36,828 bases of DNA, taken from a virus. The stretch spans positions 1-36,828 of IMG/VR virus record IMGVR_UViG_3300046517_000041. One strand, given 5' to 3'. Position numbers and translations under genes: made by a program. Within the stretch, counting starts at the first letter, position 1; every line of letters starts with the position of its first letter. Below are positions 21,760 through 30,841 of the stretch, piece by piece. The notes under the pieces are model-generated. The model did not search any database and had not been told where the DNA came from. It saw only the letters and a list, made by a program, of their open reading frames with translations.

Positions 21760-22127
21760 TAACCAGCGACTCCGATCTCGCCTTCAATTTCGATAGAAAG
21801 TGCAGTTGCAGTATTAGCTCCACCCACAAGAAACTGAGTGGAATCAATACGCTTCATTCCGTACCAATCAAGGTAGGAGTTAGCAGCAACAGTTGTACCC
21901 TGCCAGAGAACTTCAGTACCGGCTACGTTAGAGTTACTAGCTCCAAGCCAGAATGAAGCAGTCGCGCCCGCAGTAGTCTTATTCACTAGACGAATATGTC
22001 TAGCGATAATATACTGAGCCGATGATCCTCCGTTTACACCGCCTGAAGCAGCAGGAGGATTGAGAATATTAGTCGTTAATGTTGTCGTAAGCGCGATCGG
22101 TCCTGCACCAAATGCCTTATTCTGCAT
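21759..22127 (-). CDS. Small beta-rich structural protein
   Basis: A 122-residue strand-rich protein with AGGAG before its ATG. Segments such as AQYIIARHIRLVNKTTAGAT and ATALSIEIEGEIGVAG suggest a beta-sandwich, with Gly/Ala-rich loops (PPAASGGVNGGSS). The type is common among small tail or decoration proteins. Position after the fibre suggests a fibre-tip or base-of-tail component. No enzyme motif is visible. Confidence 0.55.
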   Translation of the reverse strand: MQNKAFGAGPIALTTTLTTNILNPPAASGGVNGGSSAQYIIARHIRLVNKTTAGATASFWLGASNSNVAGTEVLWQGTTVAANSYLDWYGMKRIDSTQFLVGGANTATALSIEIEGEIGVAG

Positions 22128-22138
22128 CTCAACTCCTA

Positions 22139-24187
22139 CTATGGAATTTCTTTGAACGAAAGTAAAGTAAGTCCATTATTATAAAGTGTTTGTCCAGAAT
22201 TTGCACCAAATCCCCATTCATCTGGAGCAGTCGTGAACTGTGATGTTTTTGCAATTGAGAGTAATTGAACCCAATTCTGACCATCAACAGATGATTGATA
22301 CAGAAGATTTGCACCTGAGATTGCAATTGCAAGCCACAAAAATCCTCTAACCGAGAGAGCAATATTAGTAGCATCATTTGCAAGAAAAGTAGTCGGATTA
22401 GTCCAATGCTGAATTGCTATTGTATTACCATCACTTAAAGACATTGTGGCTAATTTACCAGTACCACTTTCACGGAATAAAAGTGCAGTCTGTGACCCCG
22501 TTCCATATGTATGGGGTAACATTAGAATTTCTAATCTAGTAAATCCTGATAAAGCCTTTTTACGAACTTTCCAACTTGTACCAGATGCAGCAACTACTGC
22601 AAGAGCAATTGCATCTTTATCTGCCGTAACTGTAGCTGTACCTTGATTAACCCATGCAAAGTTAGCATCAATAGGTGCAGTAAGTGCATATAATGGGCCA
22701 AATGGACTCCATGCACTTCCAGTGTCAAATCCTTGTGAAAATCCGTTATTAGGTAAATATAATCTACCTAATGAACCTGCTGCCGGACGCGCGCTGAATG
22801 CTCCGGTACTAATACCACTACCATTGCCTGCAGCGATTTCTAATGCAAAATAAGTACTAGTTCCGCCTACTACAGTCTGATTTAGACCGGAAGTTTGAAT
22901 TACTTTTAATTCGATATAATCAGTAGCAGATAATGATACTTCAGCAGTTACAGAAGTAGTAGCATTTGCATCAGCTAACGGTACATAACCTTCACCAACT
23001 AAAGTAGAACCATTCTTATAAATTCGAGTAAAGCAAGGTCCGCCACCCGGAGAAGAAGTTACCGTTGCGATAGCCGAAAGATATGTATTACTACCTCCAA
23101 CTACTGTTTGACTAGATCCAGTTACTTGGAATACCTGTAATTCAATAAAATCACTTGTAACTAAATCTTCCTCGCAAGCGACATTCGATGTACTATTTGC
23201 ATTTACCGTTTCAATATAAGACTCACCAATTATAGTAGTTCCATTCTTAAAAATTCGAATAAATGCTGGTCCTGAAGCACCTACACTCCACTTAATTTGT
23301 CCAACTATAACATATAATCCTTCTCCCCCAGAAGGTATAGTTAATCTAGTTGGACTACCCGCACTCCAGAATACATTTGTATCAAATTCAGTTCCACTAA
23401 ATGAAATCTGTGTAGCTGAATTATTATTAATAGTCTGATTCGTTGATCTATTGACTTTTCCACCAATAATTGCAGCCGGAGTTACTGCACCCGTTACTGT
23501 CCACTTAACCTGACCATGAACGATGTATTTACCATCTTGTCCAGCAGGAACGGTAAGTCTAGTAGGAGATCCGGCACTAAAGTAGCCATTAGTATCATAA
23601 ACGACTGTATCTAGTGTTATTGCAGTCTCAGATGCAGTACTAATAGTCTGATTAGTTGAACGATTTACTTGTGCTGCACCCGCTACTAAAGGTTGTGGTG
23701 AATTACCTGCTGGACCCTGTACACCGGGTATAGCATAAGTTTCTCCATCTCCACCATCAAATCCTTGTAATCCTGGAGGTCCAGCCGGTCCAGTTAATCC
23801 ATTAGTTCCAGCATTACCTGTTGGTCCTTGTACTCCCGGAATTGCATAAGTTTCACCATCTATACCATCTTCACCAGATAATCCTTGTGGGCCTGCCGGA
23901 CCTGTAGCACCATCATGTCCAATAGTACCATCTGTACCTCTAGGGCCAGGAGATCCCATCTCTCCATCAATACCATCCTCTAACATCATCTGTTGAATGA
24001 CATTAGTGATATTATTTACAACATTACCAGTAGTTCCCCCACCCGATCCAGCCTGTTTACCAACTACATTAACTAATGTACCAATCAAATTGTAGAGAAG
24101 CTGGTATAATACCGGATCTTTTGCACGTAATGCTGTGCGATCCAGTGTAGAATATAAACGAGAAGGATCTACGCCTGCATTAGCCAT
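22139..24187 (-). CDS. Collagen-like tail fibre with nested duplicated beta domain
   Basis: A 682-residue fibre. Residues ~1-70 are an attachment region, followed by Gly-X-Y collagen-like repeats (72-161) in which the unit GETYAIPGVQGPxGN occurs twice. Next comes a beta domain split in two: an N-half at ~174-235, a complete second copy at ~245-370 (both N-halves begin VNRSTNQTI), then a second C-half at ~386-450 (FTRIYKNGSTLVGE, matching FIRIFKNGTTIIGE at 309). The halves run N1-N2-C2-C1, a nested insertion rather than a tandem repeat. The C-terminal ~230 residues look like a lectin/LamG-type beta-sandwich (SGANLLYQSSVDGQNWVQLL). It should bind the host surface. ATG overlaps the upstream stop (TAATG). 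Confidence 0.8.
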   Translation of the reverse strand: MANAGVDPSRLYSTLDRTALRAKDPVLYQLLYNLIGTLVNVVGKQAGSGGGTTGNVVNNITNVIQQMMLEDGIDGEMGSPGPRGTDGTIGHDGATGPAGPQGLSGEDGIDGETYAIPGVQGPTGNAGTNGLTGPAGPPGLQGFDGGDGETYAIPGVQGPAGNSPQPLVAGAAQVNRSTNQTISTASETAITLDTVVYDTNGYFSAGSPTRLTVPAGQDGKYIVHGQVKWTVTGAVTPAAIIGGKVNRSTNQTINNNSATQISFSGTEFDTNVFWSAGSPTRLTIPSGGEGLYVIVGQIKWSVGASGPAFIRIFKNGTTIIGESYIETVNANSTSNVACEEDLVTSDFIELQVFQVTGSSQTVVGGSNTYLSAIATVTSSPGGGPCFTRIYKNGSTLVGEGYVPLADANATTSVTAEVSLSATDYIELKVIQTSGLNQTVVGGTSTYFALEIAAGNGSGISTGAFSARPAAGSLGRLYLPNNGFSQGFDTGSAWSPFGPLYALTAPIDANFAWVNQGTATVTADKDAIALAVVAASGTSWKVRKKALSGFTRLEILMLPHTYGTGSQTALLFRESGTGKLATMSLSDGNTIAIQHWTNPTTFLANDATNIALSVRGFLWLAIAISGANLLYQSSVDGQNWVQLLSIAKTSQFTTAPDEWGFGANSGQTLYNNGLTLLSFKEIP

Positions 24188-25638
24188 TACTGTGGATATC
24201 CAGTGTAAATCGACTTCGAGAAGATAACTAACGTGCTAACATTCATGAAATCATCTAATGCATCCATATAAACTCGAAGAGATGCATTTTGATCAATAAA
24301 ATTAGCGATTGTAAAAGGATTCAAATTATTAGAAGTTCTAAGAGGAAAAGTCGATAGAACTTGAGTATTAATATAATCTAATGACTGGAATACCTGCTTA
24401 AGCGTTCCTGCACCAGTAACACGCATTCTAGTACCAGTGTAGTGAAGAACTTCGATATCCGGATTGTCAATAAACGCAGTAACAAAAAATGGGGGCGTGA
24501 TCGCCACGTTTTGTGTCGTAACCGTAGTAGAAGTAGTAGTTCTGGCATATAATTCATCATGATGAGTATCCTCATCAAATGTATAGATACCGGAGAGATC
24601 AGTATTAATTACTGTTAATGCACCTAAACTAACAGATCCACTAAATTCCGTACCAACGAAATCTACATCAACAGTAGTAGTATCAACATCTGGAGGAAGA
24701 TGGATGATAATTAGAGTTAAAGTCCAAAGAACTACCCAAGGGTCATTTGGCTTAATCTTTTTACTCTTAACAGTTACAGCTTCGATCTGCTGTGTATCGT
24801 CAGGCGGTGGAACATGTGGGTCAGGGCGACTTAATTGAAGAATGTCATCCGGCTTTGTAATCGTAGGAGTATCAATCGTCCACTGGCTTGTAAATGGCAA
24901 TTGCCACGTCACAGTCATCTGCCAATTGGTAGTTTCGATGCCACTTTGAACATCAACACTACCAGTAGCGGAAGTAGAACCTCCAGGAGGTGTAGTATCC
25001 CACGCACTAAATCCTTGAGCTTGAGCTATATAACCAAATACCATATTAGCAAAATTATTAATAAAATCTCCATAAGTACTATAACCAAGTGGAAATGATC
25101 CTCCTGGATTAGTAGTAAAATCAAATACTACATGTGCAACTGCTCCACTGCGACTTAAACTGGCAGATTGTGTCTGAGCACCCACATAACTAAAAGCACT
25201 TTGATGAGTATCTGTAATACTAAAATTATCATTAGGGGATGCCCAAAACTGATTGGCTGCAGACGGCAGCATATTTAATTGAGCTTTACAAAAAGCTCTA
25301 ATTGTTCCACCTAACGTTCCCCCAGGATATGTTAATGTTATATTAGAAGCTGCAGTAAGTGCAGCAGTTTGTATTTGAATATCAACTTTGGTAATTTGAG
25401 CATTCGTAGGAACTGCTCCAGGAGGACTAGAATGATTAACATCATATATGTAAATAATTTCACCACTTGCTTCTAAAGTTTTATTTATATCTGATACTAA
25501 CATTGCATAAGAATTATCAATAGCACTGGCCTGAAGATTACAGCCCGGAGCCGAACCAATATCTACACAATTAATTAAATCATGTTGAACAATAACTTGA
25601 TTGATTAGATCAAGACTAGTATATACTGTGACACCCAT
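24187..25638 (-). CDS. Tail structural protein, unknown
   Basis: A 483-residue protein with strand-rich, Thr/Ser/Asp-rich composition and many T-T-x repeats (TTTVDVDFVG; TTTSTTVTTQN). The N-terminal ~60 residues are helical, and the C-terminus again helical (DQNASLRVYMDALDDFMNVS). No enzymatic motif. Between the tail hub-like protein and the fibre, a tail tube, tip or fibre-adaptor role is likely. It is coupled at both ends by TAATG. Confidence 0.6.
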   Translation of the reverse strand: MGVTVYTSLDLINQVIVQHDLINCVDIGSAPGCNLQASAIDNSYAMLVSDINKTLEASGEIIYIYDVNHSSPPGAVPTNAQITKVDIQIQTAALTAASNITLTYPGGTLGGTIRAFCKAQLNMLPSAANQFWASPNDNFSITDTHQSAFSYVGAQTQSASLSRSGAVAHVVFDFTTNPGGSFPLGYSTYGDFINNFANMVFGYIAQAQGFSAWDTTPPGGSTSATGSVDVQSGIETTNWQMTVTWQLPFTSQWTIDTPTITKPDDILQLSRPDPHVPPPDDTQQIEAVTVKSKKIKPNDPWVVLWTLTLIIIHLPPDVDTTTVDVDFVGTEFSGSVSLGALTVINTDLSGIYTFDEDTHHDELYARTTTSTTVTTQNVAITPPFFVTAFIDNPDIEVLHYTGTRMRVTGAGTLKQVFQSLDYINTQVLSTFPLRTSNNLNPFTIANFIDQNASLRVYMDALDDFMNVSTLVIFSKSIYTGYPQ

Positions 25639-27140
25639 TAGAATATATCCGATCCGATGATATCTTCATCAATATTCGTGACAGCAATAGTATTAATTGG
25701 CTGTGTGAATGTCCACTGTTCCCATTGCATCGCTTGGGGATTTAATCCATTCTGATAGAAGCCAACTAAGAGATATCTATCAGGAAGTACGATATAGATA
25801 CGCTTTTTAGTAGCATTATTGACGATTTGAACATTATTGAAGTCCGTTCTACTAAGAGATTTCCAAAAATCTTCAATTTTCCAACTTAATTCTGGACTTT
25901 GATAGCCGCCAGTGAATAATGATACTCCCTGATAGGTACAAATGACAAGAAAATCGATACTTTGAGTAGCAGAATTAAGAAATTGTGAAATTCCATGAGG
26001 TCTTGTACCTAAAGCTGCGTCCATTTCCACTAACGGCCATGAAGATGGTACATCTCCATTATCCGTAAATGACATTGAACTGTTTGGACGAAAAACGTAT
26101 AGAACATCTCTAAATTCTGCCGCGTTTGAGACTGGAAATCCGTTAGGTTGAGTAGCTAATAAGCCATCAATCTGACTAATAGCCTCTGGCTCACCTTGAG
26201 CGGATACAAGAACTAGATTAAAATCAGTATGAGTAGCTCCGAGTACTAAACGTCCATGATATTCGGTGAGGAAAGCGCCCGCAGGAATCTCACTATAATT
26301 ATCAGACAAATGCGAAGCATCTTCCAGAAGATCAGCGTCAAAAAATGATACATTATTAAGAGACGTAGACGTATTATCATTGATCACTCCATTAGGAATG
26401 AAGAAAAGGGTATATCCTAATGGATCTCCATTATAATTAGTAATAGCAATACTAGCTACAAGATGACGTTTGACTACGTTTGGATCGCCTGAAGTTGGAA
26501 TATTACCAAAAGATACAGATTGACCCGGAATATTAGTAAATGTAGTTAAAGATCCCGGAGGACTTAAATATCCTGAAATTGTCTCACTAACTACGCCATA
26601 AACGTGTAATCCTGCATCGGTATGGCCTGCCGCGCCTGCCGCTACAGTCATACCTGCACCAATAGCAGCCCCCGCAGCTTTCCTAGCAGCAGTACCATCT
26701 CCAGCATAAACGTACAGAAATTCGCCTGTTAATCCTTGTTCAATTCCGTTAGATGAAGCAAATGGACTGATATAAGCGCGTCCGCCAAATGGCATGAACG
26801 CGAAATCTTTCATTCCAACGATTGAAAGAACTGGTCCATGTTGCGTTGTGGAATTAACAACATGATAAATGTTCCCAGTATTAGTCCCAGGATCATAAGA
26901 CAGGATAATAAGAGTATTAGCAGTAAGAGTGGGGTAGTTATAAATACGTCGTATATTTTGGAGAGGAACTTGCGCATCAACGTCCTGTGATGGAATGATA
27001 CCGTCACGAGTTAATACCGAACGTCCTCGATGACGTATATTATTACTACCCTGAAAATGATCGATGGGAGTATTCTCAGGATCTCCACGGTCAAATAGAC
27101 CGTTGAAGTTGTCGATTGGTTGTCCCTGATGATCTCTCAT
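25638..27140 (-). CDS. Tail hub/nozzle-like structural protein
   Basis: A 500-residue protein with repeated strands suggesting a propeller-like fold. The N-terminus (NNIRHRGRSVLTRDGIIPSQ) and the distribution of short strands resemble the P22 gp10-type hub or packaged-DNA-stabilisation proteins that follow the adaptor in podoviruses. It lies directly after the adaptor gene with an ATGA overlap. The family match is inferred from context, not from a diagnostic motif. A myovirus or siphovirus tube protein is unlikely given the size and neighbours. Confidence 0.55.
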   Translation of the reverse strand: MRDHQGQPIDNFNGLFDRGDPENTPIDHFQGSNNIRHRGRSVLTRDGIIPSQDVDAQVPLQNIRRIYNYPTLTANTLIILSYDPGTNTGNIYHVVNSTTQHGPVLSIVGMKDFAFMPFGGRAYISPFASSNGIEQGLTGEFLYVYAGDGTAARKAAGAAIGAGMTVAAGAAGHTDAGLHVYGVVSETISGYLSPPGSLTTFTNIPGQSVSFGNIPTSGDPNVVKRHLVASIAITNYNGDPLGYTLFFIPNGVINDNTSTSLNNVSFFDADLLEDASHLSDNYSEIPAGAFLTEYHGRLVLGATHTDFNLVLVSAQGEPEAISQIDGLLATQPNGFPVSNAAEFRDVLYVFRPNSSMSFTDNGDVPSSWPLVEMDAALGTRPHGISQFLNSATQSIDFLVICTYQGVSLFTGGYQSPELSWKIEDFWKSLSRTDFNNVQIVNNATKKRIYIVLPDRYLLVGFYQNGLNPQAMQWEQWTFTQPINTIAVTNIDEDIIGSDIF

Positions 27141-27838
27141 CGTCCAGTCCGAGTTTTATAGCCAGCCATGAAAGGCTTACGACGAGTCTGAATATCCTGC
27201 TTACCTTTTACAGCAATTCCAATTAAACGATCTTTAGCATTCTGTCCATCATTATCTAAACTATCTGCACGGGTAGGATTCTCACCAATGTATCTTGCAC
27301 ATAATGCAGCCGTCCTAAATTCAAGAAACGTCCTTGAATTCATTACATTGATTGCAGTTGTAGTGGAAGATACAGTATTGGTGAAAACTTGTTTAATATA
27401 GTCGATTTTAACATCTCTAGGAGTAGTAGCACCAAAAGTCTGAACTTCTTGCTCTAACCACGTCCAATAAATCAAATCACTGACCGGCAGATCATCTAGA
27501 TAATGGGGAAGGAAGTCTCTCTTATACATGGGTACGTAAGGATCACTAGATCCCGAGAGTCTTTCCCACAATTGCTGAATTTCTACCAAATCAAGCGGAA
27601 GATCATTGGACGTGGTGCCCTGAGCAATAATCTTAGTACCTACAGTTACAGTAATTGCAGCATTCGTCTTTTCCATTACAGGAATCTCGCTGAGCTGTAA
27701 TTCCTCCTGAAGTTCAGCAAGTGCAATGTTAAAATACGGCAACATAGCCGTATAGGTATAGCTAGTCTTCGCTGTATCATTCATTAGCGAAGCTACTAAA
27801 TCTAGAATATCTGATACTGTAACTGCGTTTGTAGCCAT
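27137..27838 (-). CDS. Head-tail adaptor/connector protein
   Basis: A 233-residue protein with the layout of phage adaptor proteins of the DUF6682-like/P22 gp4-like type: an N-terminal helical opening (SDILDLVASLMNDTAKTSYT then YFNIALAELQEELQL), a central strand-rich region (DLPLDLVEIQQLWERLSG), and a C-terminal helix (TFLEFRTAALCARYIGENP) with basic tail (TRRKPFMAGYKTRTGR). It attaches under the portal ring. The order portal, capsid, adaptor, hub supports this. The start lies two bases from the upstream stop. Confidence 0.72.
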   Translation of the reverse strand: MATNAVTVSDILDLVASLMNDTAKTSYTYTAMLPYFNIALAELQEELQLSEIPVMEKTNAAITVTVGTKIIAQGTTSNDLPLDLVEIQQLWERLSGSSDPYVPMYKRDFLPHYLDDLPVSDLIYWTWLEQEVQTFGATTPRDVKIDYIKQVFTNTVSSTTTAINVMNSRTFLEFRTAALCARYIGENPTRADSLDNDGQNAKDRLIGIAVKGKQDIQTRRKPFMAGYKTRTGR

Positions 27839-27840
27839 GT

Positions 27841-28533
27841 TTATGCAGAGAACTTAATACCGAGTGACTTAGCCTTTTCAGGATCGTCGATAGCTTTGCA
27901 ATTCGGACAAACAGGATACAGAGGATTCTTAAGACTTCCGCAAGCCTTACAATTAACCATTGCAATAGCCTGGAAGTCTTTCAACCAGACTTTATCAAGA
28001 GTTAATTCCTTTGCAGCAATCTTCATGTCGTCAGAGATAGTTAGGGGATTACCATTGGTACGTGCCCATAACACATCTGCCATCTTCACTAATTCAGTGA
28101 ACCAATTACGCTGACGAATATTAGCCTGTTCAATTAATGCTTGATGTTCAGGCTTCTTCAAGTCTTCTAGGGTATGATTACCCGGAATATAGAAAAGTCC
28201 CGGACGCTTATCGCCCATATCACATCCAAGAATACCCGTCATAAAATCACGGACAACTGAATGTGCTACAGTAATTGAAGAATGCGGAATTTCTAGGAAA
28301 GGCTGACCTTCATCAGTTTCCTTCCACCAACTAGATCCACCTACTATAAGAATAGCAGGTTTAGCATAACTACCTGCAGGAATATCAAAGATTCCAGGCT
28401 GAATAGTATGCTTAACTTCGTGAATAGGCTTTGGAAGAATAGAAACGATTGTAGTCTTATCGAGTTCATTGACGGGCGCACGAATAGTCATGCGCTTCAT
28501 ATCAATTCCTGGGAATGATCCTACGGCTCCCAT
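27841..28533 (-). CDS. Late protein with C-terminal zinc ribbon
   Basis: A 230-residue protein. The first ~190 residues are an unknown alpha/beta domain (SYAKPAILIVGGSSWWKE; SSITVAHSVVRDFMTGILG), and the C-terminal ~40 residues hold a zinc ribbon with C195xxC198 and C209xxC212. Zinc ribbons are rare in virion proteins but occur twice here (also the portal). It is joined to the 187-residue gene by TAATG. It may be a minor head protein. Confidence 0.6.
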   Translation of the reverse strand: MGAVGSFPGIDMKRMTIRAPVNELDKTTIVSILPKPIHEVKHTIQPGIFDIPAGSYAKPAILIVGGSSWWKETDEGQPFLEIPHSSITVAHSVVRDFMTGILGCDMGDKRPGLFYIPGNHTLEDLKKPEHQALIEQANIRQRNWFTELVKMADVLWARTNGNPLTISDDMKIAAKELTLDKVWLKDFQAIAMVNCKACGSLKNPLYPVCPNCKAIDDPEKAKSLGIKFSA

Positions 28534-29096
28534 TAGTTCACCTTCTCTTTTTCAAAGTTACGCGGAACTACAATAGCTTCTCCATGAGCTAATGCATCTC
28601 CTGTATCAGTTTCATTACCGAATAGTTCCTGTTGAATCGTACTGACTCTCTGCTGAGTCTCTTCTAAACTACCTGCGTTATCATCCTTATACTTACGGAG
28701 TGAATGATCTCCATAAATAGAAGCATGAATCGTATCAATCACAATCTTACAGACTTCGTAACGTGGAGGAAGTGCATTTAGTTTGTTATCCACAAATGAC
28801 CAGATTGGCTCATAGCTAATGCTATTAACCGTCATCTGAGCATTCTCCCCACTCGTATCCACGTAACTTAACCGTTCGAGAATGTATCTGTCAGCCGCCC
28901 ACTGCTTGTATTTCGGAACTTCAAATACTTGTGGCTGAAGTAATTCAACTCCTTCTGGAGTGTATTTGGACATTCTCTTTTCGAGTTGATCATTTGACCA
29001 AACAACTCTATAGATTGGTCGATCTGAGGTCAATTCAATACCAAACTCATCTCTGAGTCTTTTATTGATTGTTTCAACAGATTCTAAGAGTTCCAT
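28533..29096 (-). CDS. Hypothetical late protein
   Basis: A 187-residue mixed alpha/beta protein with charged helices (MELLESVETINKRLRDEFGI) and a segment of strands followed by a long helix (PPRYEVCKIVIDTIHAS). The C-terminus is acidic then basic (GNETDTGDALAHGEAI, PRNFEKEKVN). No family recognised. It has TAATG junctions at both ends and belongs to the head-gene group by position. Confidence 0.55.
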   Translation of the reverse strand: MELLESVETINKRLRDEFGIELTSDRPIYRVVWSNDQLEKRMSKYTPEGVELLQPQVFEVPKYKQWAADRYILERLSYVDTSGENAQMTVNSISYEPIWSFVDNKLNALPPRYEVCKIVIDTIHASIYGDHSLRKYKDDNAGSLEETQQRVSTIQQELFGNETDTGDALAHGEAIVVPRNFEKEKVN

Positions 29097-29884
29097 TACT
29101 TCATATCCCTAAATTGCTGTCCACCTGACATAGCAGGTTCGGCAAAGGGAGATCCAATCGTTACTCCCTGTTTAGCAACTTCAGCATCAACTTCTTCTAA
29201 TGAAGGAACATGCTGCGGAAGTTCAAATACATTCTTCTGATCAAATGTAGCTGCTGTTACCCACGTTCCATCTGGTTTACGCATCGGAAATATGGTAGCA
29301 GAAAGCATGTGACCAACAGGACACTCCAAGTCACACCAGATTTCATATTTATAAAGGTCACGAGCGCGATTAAAGAAATCGATGTCATCGCACCAATGAT
29401 CTTTTTCGCATTGACCCAAACGGACCCAGGGTAAGTCATCAGACATTTTACGGAACACGTCAGTTTTAATAAGAACTGCGCCTAATCCCGTATTCTTGAC
29501 TTGGACTAAACCCTTTAGGCCCGGTCGAAGTACTGAAAATCGGCAAGCACCATTAGTAAACGACTCATCGAATAAAATCGGAAGATGAGGATGACTCCGC
29601 ATTAAGTATAAGCCAGTAACGATATCCTTGTTATGAGAAAGAAGCTGTTTAAGGATATCCGGACGCGGAACGCAATCATCATCAATAAAGAGAATGTGAC
29701 TGCAATCGTTCTTCAGGGCGATATCAATCATCGTATTACGATTACGAGCAGGTGACTGCCCATGTGCAAATGACATGATAACAGTCGTATCAGGAATATC
29801 CTTATCAATCATATTAATATAATCATAGAAATCGGCCCTTCGAGCCATTTCAAGCGTAGGAACACCAATCATTACCTTATTCAT
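29096..29884 (-). CDS. GT-A fold glycosyltransferase (family 2-like)
   Basis: A 262-residue protein with the GT-A pattern: N-terminal nucleotide-sugar strand (MIGVPTLEMARRADFYDYI), a metal site DDD at 68-70 (HILFIDDDCVPRPDIL), an acceptor-side acidic motif (CDDIDFFNRARD, D166/D167) and a later D-x-E-C-P-V-G-H (H192) matching the metal-binding His of such enzymes. It would transfer a sugar from a nucleotide donor to a virion protein, DNA or glycan. The co-transcribed radical SAM and methyltransferase genes suggest a joint modification pathway, not proven by sequence. The C-terminal ~45 residues are an acidic/Gly extension. Confidence 0.8.
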   Translation of the reverse strand: MNKVMIGVPTLEMARRADFYDYINMIDKDIPDTTVIMSFAHGQSPARNRNTMIDIALKNDCSHILFIDDDCVPRPDILKQLLSHNKDIVTGLYLMRSHPHLPILFDESFTNGACRFSVLRPGLKGLVQVKNTGLGAVLIKTDVFRKMSDDLPWVRLGQCEKDHWCDDIDFFNRARDLYKYEIWCDLECPVGHMLSATIFPMRKPDGTWVTAATFDQKNVFELPQHVPSLEEVDAEVAKQGVTIGSPFAEPAMSGGQQFRDMK

Positions 29885-29893
29885 TTCTAACTC

Positions 29894-30841
29894 CTAGTAA
29901 TTCGGAAAGAAAACTGGTTGGGGGGCAGCAGGTTCTAATCCGTTCAGGATATAATCCGTGCTCCTATTAACGGTACCTTCTAACTTTTCAAGTGAATCGA
30001 CTATTACCATCTCCTTGTTCTTGAGTTTGAGTTTAGCAATTGGGAGATATGTTCTCGATACATATTCTTTTGTACCAGTAACGGCGAGACTTCCTTTTCC
30101 CTTAAGTGGTACACCACATTGGAAGCAATGGTATCTGATTTGATCTTCAAAAGCAGTAATTGGTAACTTCCACCAATCGTCTGTGGGATATAATCCACTA
30201 AACTTGTCATTTCTTAACATCGCTTGAGCGCCTGCAATTTCGCAGAAGAACGCTCGTAATGAACCATCTACCTGACAAAGCATCGCTGACCATAACTGAT
30301 TAATATCACAGTTATTAATCAGTTTAACCTTCATTTCATAGGTTAATTCAGGAATATCATTCATTGAAACGTAAACTGGAGAATGTCCACTATCTTTAGT
30401 TCCGATAGGATTACATTCCGGCCAGTCGCGCTTCATTTCAGCATATTTTTCCATATCCGTATGAACATTTAGGTTCGATACGGCTGGATTGAACGTTTCA
30501 CGACAAATTTGACCATATCCTCGAAGATTATTACTCCAAAGTCCACGATTCTCGAATGGAATATACATTCTAAGAATCTGACAAATCTCTTTGAACTGTG
30601 GATGCATCGTCGGATTTCCACCAAAGATTCCGACTACACCCCAATAATCCTTTAGAGTCTGACAGGCCCATTCAAAGTTCTCAAGACTCATCATTATTGG
30701 CTTACCGCCAAAATTAGATCCTTGAGTACAATGTGAGCAAGCTAAATCACAGGCACGAGTAATATGAATCTGAATGATTCCATTACGCCAAGTTGGTCGC
30801 TTGTCGCCGGGGGCTTTCATATTACCGAACTCAAAACTCAT
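29894..30841 (-). CDS. Radical SAM enzyme with C-terminal Cys-rich region
   Basis: A 315-residue protein with the CxxxCxxC cluster C31, C35, C38 (CDLACSHC) for 4Fe-4S and S-adenosylmethionine, and a GGNP motif (74-77) where GGEP is usual. The second half has further Cys (C177, C188, C199, C238, C241), with CxxC at 238-241, resembling SPASM-type auxiliary cluster regions used for peptide or protein substrates. A maturase acting on a phage or host protein is therefore possible. It overlaps the upstream methyltransferase by an ATGA. Its place in a late phage operon, between capsid and adaptor genes, is unusual. Confidence 0.85.
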   Translation of the reverse strand: MSFEFGNMKAPGDKRPTWRNGIIQIHITRACDLACSHCTQGSNFGGKPIMMSLENFEWACQTLKDYWGVVGIFGGNPTMHPQFKEICQILRMYIPFENRGLWSNNLRGYGQICRETFNPAVSNLNVHTDMEKYAEMKRDWPECNPIGTKDSGHSPVYVSMNDIPELTYEMKVKLINNCDINQLWSAMLCQVDGSLRAFFCEIAGAQAMLRNDKFSGLYPTDDWWKLPITAFEDQIRYHCFQCGVPLKGKGSLAVTGTKEYVSRTYLPIAKLKLKNKEMVIVDSLEKLEGTVNRSTDYILNGLEPAAPQPVFFPNY

